This document shows, in pieces, positions 33,990 to 38,411 of a stretch of 38,411 nucleotides of DNA. A program made the translations under genes and the position numbers. A model generated the notes under the pieces. It was not told the origin of the DNA, made no database searches, and saw nothing but the letters and a program-made list of their open reading frames with translations. Position 1 is the first letter of the stretch. The number at the start of each line of letters is the position of its first letter. This stretch comes from Bacillota bacterium (lineage in GTDB: Bacteria; Bacillota; SHA-98; Ch115): contig JABLXA010000020.1 in the NCBI GenBank assembly GCA_013178415.1, positions 1 to 38,411 of the forward strand, in the 5' to 3' direction.

Positions 33990-35021
33990 CTATACCTCCT
34001 CTCCTATACCTCGCATCTTGGTAATGTAATCTGTATACCACTGAATGGTTTCTACTAGCCCAGTCTCAAGTGTATAGAGTGGGCGCCAACCTAGAATCTT
34101 TCGGGCCTTTTCTGAAGAAAGATATTGATTGTGAATCTCAGCCTTAGCCGTATTCCTAATTTCAGGTTCTATATCGAGCCTTTTCATGAGCCTTAATATG
34201 ACATTTACAAGTTCCAGGACGGTTACTGGTTTGTCAAGTCCAAAGTTAAAAGCTTCCCCCTTCAAAGAAGGGTCCTCAATTACTGCGCGACCCAACGTCA
34301 AATACGCGCCGACTACATCCTTCACGTATATATAGTCCCGAACATACTTGCCGTCACTCCGAATCACGGGCCTTTTCCTGGCCAGGACATCACGAATAGT
34401 TCCCGGGACGATCCGTTCAAAATTAAGATCCCCGCCGCCATATATGTTACCGCATCGTGCAATAACAATTGGAATATCATAGGTTATAGCATAACTTCTT
34501 GAAATCAGATCAACACAGCTCTTAGATACGTCATATGGATATGTACCCCTCAAAGGATGAATCTCTTTATATGGGAGGCATTCGCTCTCTCCGTAAGCCT
34601 TGTCGCTGGATGCGACAACCACAGCATTCACATTGCTCCCATAGATCCTAAGCGATTCTAACAGATTCCATGTACCTCGCACATTAGCTTCCAGCGTTCC
34701 CAGAGGGCAATTACGCGCAATTCCAACCTGAGTCTGCGCCCCGAGATGAAAGATTACTTCAGGCTGATACTCCGCGATAATCCTGCAAAGCGCCGGGAAA
34801 CTCTCTAGTTCTCCTCGGGCACGCACTACTTTGTCAAGGGTCCCCGAAGTTATCGCAACAGAACTCGGAACCTCATCACGTAGGAGAGCAACTACATCGG
34901 CGCCGATACGAACAAGGGCATCCAGGAGCCAAGATCCAACCAGTCCAGTCCCTCCGGTCACAAATATTCGTTTCCCCTTTAGCCATCTATGAGGAGTAGC
35001 TGCATCTACCATACCTTCCAT
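33990..35021 (-). CDS. rfbG: CDP-glucose 4,6-dehydratase
   Basis: About 343 residues of an extended SDR. VTGGTGLVGSWL is the NAD loop. FHLGAQTQVGIA, VVASSDKAYG and YPYDVSKSCVDLIS (YxxxK) mark the CDP-glucose dehydratases, and RCGNIYGGGDLNFERIVPGTI is typical of RfbG. It makes CDP-4-keto-6-deoxyglucose for RfbH. The ATG at 35021 is preferred, with GGAGAGG just upstream and overlap with the end of rfbF; the frame extends to 35042. The TAG stop lies in the ribosome binding region of the epimerase gene. Confidence 0.94.
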   Translation of the reverse strand: MEGMVDAATPHRWLKGKRIFVTGGTGLVGSWLLDALVRIGADVVALLRDEVPSSVAITSGTLDKVVRARGELESFPALCRIIAEYQPEVIFHLGAQTQVGIARNCPLGTLEANVRGTWNLLESLRIYGSNVNAVVVASSDKAYGESECLPYKEIHPLRGTYPYDVSKSCVDLISRSYAITYDIPIVIARCGNIYGGGDLNFERIVPGTIRDVLARKRPVIRSDGKYVRDYIYVKDVVGAYLTLGRAVIEDPSLKGEAFNFGLDKPVTVLELVNVILRLMKRLDIEPEIRNTAKAEIHNQYLSSEKARKILGWRPLYTLETGLVETIQWYTDYITKMRGIGEEV

Positions 35022-35791
35022 GGTGCCTCTCCTTTTTCCCAAAGCTCGTTTAGCCTCTTCACGTCCCTCATGGTATCCATAGGGTGCCAGAACCCCTCAT
35101 GCATATATGCAGACAGTTCCCCTCTAGCAGCTAACGACTCGAGGGGCTCTCGCTCCAATATGGTTTCATCGTCTTTAAGGAAGTCAAACAGCCGGTTTGA
35201 GAATATGAAGAATCCCCCGTTGATCCATCCCTCTCCGGCCTGAGGCTTCTCTGTGAAACTTTTGACCTTTCCGTGTTCCAATTCAAGTGCTCCAAACCTT
35301 GACGGAGGTCTCACAGCAGTAAGCATACAAGGACATCCAGCAGCCTGGTATTCCTCAATCTGACGCCTAATATCTATGTTCGCTACCCCATCACCATATG
35401 TAGCAAAGAAGAATGGATCCCCTTCAACATACTTTCGCAGCCTTAGAATCCGCCCACCAGTTTGCGTTCCCATACCGGTATCCACAAGTGTCACATTCCA
35501 TGGCTCTGCTGCCCCATTCATAAGAGTCACATTTCCCTTGGCCAAATCAATCATGATATCACTATTCAGCGCACAATAATTGAGGAAATAATCCTTGATT
35601 ACTTCTCCTTTATATCCTAGAGCAATTACGAAATCTCTGAGACCGTAATGGGAATATATCTTCATTATGTGCCAAAGGATTGGGTGCCCCCCAACCTCTA
35701 CCATAGGCTTTGGCCTTACCGTGGTCTCTTCGGCTAATCTTGTTCCTAGGCCGCCAGCTAGAATTATGACCTTATAATTAGAGAGGCCCAT
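35006..35791 (-). CDS. rfbF: Glucose-1-phosphate cytidylyltransferase
   Basis: About 261 residues of a nucleotidyltransferase that makes CDP-glucose from CTP and glucose 1-phosphate. The signature ILAGGLGTRLAEETTVRPKPMVEVGG and the metal-binding TYGDGVANIDI are typical of RfbF, as are TAVRPPSRFGAL and GWINGGFFIF. The ATG at 35791 with GGAG upstream is likely; an earlier in-frame start at 35809 would add MHGVGG. It is the first enzyme of the five-gene CDP-dideoxyhexose pathway and overlaps rfbG at its end. Confidence 0.95.
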   Translation of the reverse strand: MGLSNYKVIILAGGLGTRLAEETTVRPKPMVEVGGHPILWHIMKIYSHYGLRDFVIALGYKGEVIKDYFLNYCALNSDIMIDLAKGNVTLMNGAAEPWNVTLVDTGMGTQTGGRILRLRKYVEGDPFFFATYGDGVANIDIRRQIEEYQAAGCPCMLTAVRPPSRFGALELEHGKVKSFTEKPQAGEGWINGGFFIFSNRLFDFLKDDETILEREPLESLAARGELSAYMHEGFWHPMDTMRDVKRLNELWEKGEAPWKVW

Positions 35792-35866
35792 CCCACCAAC
35801 TCCATGCATACCACTCTAAGCCAATTCCCCCTGCATCTCCATGTAGACCTTCGTCTATCTATTTAT

Positions 35867-36994
35867 CTATTGCGCTGCGGCCTCCCGAGCCCTCCGAGTC
35901 CCCAGCATCTCCGTTATCTTCTTCAAATTCCCGCTCCGCCTCTTATCTGCTACAAGCACCACGTCATCTGAGTTTACTATCACCAGGTCCTTTACCCCAA
36001 AGGCAACGAAGAGCTTGTCCCCCATGGAATTCTCAATGATATTCCCAGCTGCCTCAATAGCTATGGCCTCGCCCTTTACCACATTACCATTCTCATCCTT
36101 GTCGAAAATCCGTTCAAGGGCAGCCCAGGTTCCTACATCGTCCCAGCCGAAGTCCCCGGGAACAACAGCGACGTTGTCCGCCTTCTCCAGCAGGGTATAG
36201 TCGATTGACCTGCGTTCCAGGGCGAGAAACCTTTCCTGGATACCGTTCTGCCCCTTTTCAAGAAGGCCTTCGATCTCGTTTAGCCCCTCATACAAAGCAG
36301 GGGCATACTTCATGAATGCTTCCCTGAGCACAGACAGCCTCCATACGAATATCCCTGCGTTCCAGAGATATTTACCGCTCTTGAGAAATCCTAGGGCTTC
36401 ATTTAGACATGGTTTCTCGGTGAACCTCCTGGCGCGATGGGCTGTGAAGCACTGTTTCACAATACCTCCATCGGGCTCCGCTCGGCCCGGGAGTGTCACT
36501 GTGGTCAACGGCTCCCCGCACTCGATGTAGCCATACCCTTCCTCAGGACGCGTGGGCCTGATACCTATAGTTACTAGATAGTTCCCATCAGCTGCCACAT
36601 TTGCGGCATACCTCAGAGTTTCAGCAAATCTCTCCTCATCCAGTACCACATGGTCGCTGGGCATCATGACCATAACTGCATCCCTGATGCGCTGGCCTAA
36701 GCAGATCATCGCATATCCCACTGCGGGAGCCGTGTCACGGCTCGCAGGTTCTATTATAAGATTCCCCTCGGGAAGCTCCGGAAGCTGCGAGAGAACAAGT
36801 TCGCCATAATCTGGTCCGGTTATCACATAAACCCTGCTGATATCTCCGGCAACCTTCAGCGCTCGTGCAAAAGCCTGTTGCAGAAGGGTACCCTCGCCCC
36901 AAAGTGATAGGAATTGCTTTGGGGTGGTATTCGTACTTCTTGGCCAGAATCTCTCACCTTTGCCTCCAGCCATAATAACTACGACAATATGCAT
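35867..36994 (-). CDS. manC: Mannose-1-phosphate guanylyltransferase
   Basis: About 375 residues: VIMAGGKGERFWPRS is the nucleotide-binding loop, PKQFLSL the mannose-1-P guanylyltransferase motif, then IEPASRDTAPA, MPSDHV, EEGYGYIE, RFTEKP and LWNAGIFVW. The protein ends before the isomerase domain seen in two-domain AlgA/ManC forms, so it makes GDP-mannose only. The ATG at 36994 with AGAGG upstream is the family start; the frame runs to 37036. It begins the right-hand glycan operon in this window and implies a mannose-derived sugar in the polymer. No GMD or mannose-6-P isomerase is nearby. Confidence 0.94.
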   Translation of the reverse strand: MHIVVVIMAGGKGERFWPRSTNTTPKQFLSLWGEGTLLQQAFARALKVAGDISRVYVITGPDYGELVLSQLPELPEGNLIIEPASRDTAPAVGYAMICLGQRIRDAVMVMMPSDHVVLDEERFAETLRYAANVAADGNYLVTIGIRPTRPEEGYGYIECGEPLTTVTLPGRAEPDGGIVKQCFTAHRARRFTEKPCLNEALGFLKSGKYLWNAGIFVWRLSVLREAFMKYAPALYEGLNEIEGLLEKGQNGIQERFLALERRSIDYTLLEKADNVAVVPGDFGWDDVGTWAALERIFDKDENGNVVKGEAIAIEAAGNIIENSMGDKLFVAFGVKDLVIVNSDDVVLVADKRRSGNLKKITEMLGTRRAREAAAQ

Positions 36995-37036
36995 TGGGGA
37001 CGCCTCTTCCATAATGGGCATAAAGCAATCCTTCAA

Positions 37037-37589
37037 ATGGGGAATCCACTTGCTACAGTCCTACACTCTGCAAACCCCGTAATATTCAGTCCTGCTAAGC
37101 GATTAGATATAATGCCTCTTGGAGTTCGCCCAAGGCCGGGAATTTATCATCTTTGCCCCCAGACCGGGGCGCCGCAGCTCCACCCCGTAAACCGTTACCC
37201 ATTATATGCCTCTCTTGGCAGCAAGGTCAAGCCATCTCCGGAGTGTTTTCAGGGCACGCCCTTCATCTTGCTTAAATTGCTGATTCCTTTCCCTGCCAGG
37301 CTCCAACAGCTCAGCATGAGCTGAGGCATATATCCCCCTGGCCAATCCTAGAATTGCCCACCCACGACGGGATGGGCTATGGATTCCAAATTGGGTTGTA
37401 AGATAGGCGCTAACAATATTCATACAATGGCGACTCCTGGTCTTGTCGACCTCCATATTGACTATATTCTACATTATGCGGGTTTTCCTTCTCGAAAAGT
37501 ACATAATCTATATCTATTTCCGCTTAGGTTTGGACAGTACGGGACGCCCTTGCGGGGGGGCAGCCTGATCGTAGGCTTCCTCTGAATAG
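37037..37589. other. Intergenic stretch with a doubtful reading frame
   Basis: About 550 bases upstream of manC. It must contain the promoter of the glycan operon, but I find no clear -35/-10 pair. A GCCCC-AGACC-GGGGC inverted repeat lies near 37155-37170. A minus-strand frame of 84 codons (37202-37456, containing GWAILGLARGIYASAHAELL) could encode a small protein or the tail of a lost gene; I do not recognise it. Confidence 0.3.
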
Positions 37590-37605
37590 ATGCCGGTATC
37601 GCGCC
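37517..37605 (-). pseudogene. Possible inverted N-terminal piece of the serine recombinase
   Basis: The minus strand reads WRDTGIYSEEAYDQ and then RPVL, close to the VYSDEGYSG...DRPAL stretch of the N-terminal catalytic domain of large serine recombinases. The next part of such a protein lies beside it on the opposite strand. An inversion with a breakpoint near 37605 would explain this, but the match is short and could be chance. Confidence 0.3.
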
Positions 37606-38018
37606 AGGAGTTTCCATGGTATACGCATATGGCTATGGCATATGGTATAGCCTTGCGTTCAGTCACCGAACCAATTGATATGGCTACACCCATGGGGCAA
37701 ACAATATTCGCCGCCCTCGCAGGTATGGCCGCACAAGAAAGGCTCGCCATCATACAGCGCACCCTTGCTGGCAAAAAGGAGAAAGCCAAGAAAGGTGGTC
37801 TTGCTGGAGGGCCAGCTCCACTGGGTTACGTCAGGGATAAGGAAGACGGGCTACAGTTAGTCCCTTGGGATGGTGAGAATTACGTCCTTGCGGAGGGCAA
37901 ACAAGAGGCCATCGTCCCAAAAGCGGAAAGGGCAGGGCAAGAGGTTTTATGCGGGTTGGACAGCTCGCTAGGGAACGTACTCGGAAAACCACTTCAACGA
38001 CCATGGCCTGAGGTGTAG
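37590..38018 (+). pseudogene. Large serine recombinase, internal fragment
   Basis: The frame contains LRSVTEPIDMATPMGQTIFA, then ALAGMAAQERLAIIQRTLAGK and KKGGLAGGPAPLGYVRD, which is the end of the resolvase catalytic domain and the start of the recombinase domain of large serine integrases. The catalytic serine region and the first 90 or so residues are missing, and after residue 90 the sequence no longer fits the family. It is therefore a broken remnant of a mobile element integrase. It is one of the few plus-strand coding stretches of the window and marks the edge of the glycan locus. Confidence 0.75.
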
Positions 38019-38055
38019 GCCTCATTTTGTCGGCTTCTCGAGGGTTTCCTGATAG

Positions 38056-38211
38056 CCGGACCAGGCAAGAACAAGACATTGCAAAGATGGGAGTATCGCC
38101 TTTGCCGTGCTTTATGAGCCAGATGAAAAGAAACAGTTGAAAATTGAATGGGCACTGCGCCGTAAATACGACCCTCCATGTGGCACAGACCCATGGCAGT
38201 GGGATTATTGA
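38056..38211 (+). pseudogene. C-terminal end of an unknown small protein
   Basis: A plus-strand frame of about 50 codons with protein-like composition (IAFAVLYEPDEKKQLKIEW, then DPPCGTDPWQWDY) ends in TGA at 38211. There is no start codon with a ribosome site after the preceding stops at 38050-38055. The Leu-Arg-Arg-Lys-Tyr-Asp-Pro-Pro-Cys end recalls the tail of small GIY-YIG nucleases, but that is weak. A strong ribosome binding site for the next gene follows. Confidence 0.3.
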
Positions 38212-38226
38212 AAGGAGGCATATTTT

Positions 38227-38411
38227 ATGGCGAAGAAGGGGTTCGCGTCTAAAGAAGCAGCAGAGGAGGCTATCAGGCAGTTAGCCCAACTTCCGCACTC
38301 AGAGCACTGGAACCCTTACGGTACCTATGTTCTTTGTCAAATTACGTCACTATCTTACGACCATGTCTTCACCGGCTTGATCATCCGGGGCGATATGCCT
38401 AGCGCCTCATA
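38227..38411 (+). CDS. Hypothetical protein, start only
   Basis: An ATG at 38227 lies seven bases after a consensus AAAGGAGG. The frame stays open for 61 codons to the window edge (begins MAKKGFASKEAAEEAIRQLA and contains HWNPYGTYVLCQITSL). The amphipathic Ala/Glu-rich start and the good ribosome site suggest a real gene. I do not recognise the family. It may belong to the mobile element whose recombinase remnant lies just upstream. Confidence 0.6.
   Translation, partial: MAKKGFASKEAAEEAIRQLAQLPHSEHWNPYGTYVLCQITSLSYDHVFTGLIIRGDMPSAS

Overview
The window is a surface-polysaccharide biosynthesis region, read almost wholly on the minus strand, with antiphage defence genes set into it. The organism is a bacterium, probably Gram-positive and Clostridia-like: ribosome binding sites are strong GGAGG types, GTG and TTG starts are common, and the serine recombinase, TIGR02710-type CARF protein and bacteriohemerythrin fit that group. 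I cannot place it further. I see no rRNA, tRNA or CRISPR array.

Layout from the left. Bases 1-3.4 kb hold a broken CapD/PglF-like membrane fragment, an intact PLP aminotransferase, a bacteriohemerythrin split by one amber codon, and about 1 kb of decayed sequence. Bases 3.46-6.55 kb are a compact four-gene type IV CBASS system: QueC-like Cap9, TGT-like Cap10, a CD-NTase and a two-helix SLATT effector. Bases 6.59-13.2 kb form a tight operon with an unusual set: a winged-helix/Rossmann regulator, holo-ACP synthase, SDR reductase, a NeuD/PglD-like acyltransferase, two acyl carrier proteins, a ketoacyl-ACP synthase III, a VOC protein and an FkbH-like protein. Its promoter carries a perfect 19-bp palindrome over the -35 box. 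The likely job is to make an ACP-bound acyl group and place it on a sugar.

Bases 13.26-18.2 kb carry a PglC-type sugar-phosphate transferase, a secreted zinc phospholipase C-like protein, a CARF-HEPN ribonuclease gene split by one in-frame TGA, and a chimeric pseudogene joining the start of a WbpA-type dehydrogenase to the end of a WbpP-type epimerase. An OLD-family ATPase/TOPRIM nuclease (18.4-20.3 kb) separates this from the next glycan block.

Bases 20.65-37.0 kb are a nearly continuous polysaccharide operon. It holds a UDP-GlcNAc 4,6-dehydratase, RmlD-like reductase and 2-epimerase trio (UDP-L-QuiNAc or UDP-L-FucNAc), a sugar epimerase, four glycosyltransferases, a Wzy-like membrane protein, a five-gene CDP-3,6-dideoxyhexose pathway whose 5-epimerase-like cupin points to CDP-ascarylose, and a GDP-mannose pyrophosphorylase. 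The right end holds remnants of a large serine recombinase, possibly broken by an inversion, and the start of a small unknown gene.

Two themes stand out. Defence genes (type IV CBASS, OLD nuclease, CARF-HEPN) alternate with glycan genes. Several accessory genes are interrupted by single in-frame stops, while the glycan and CBASS genes are intact.
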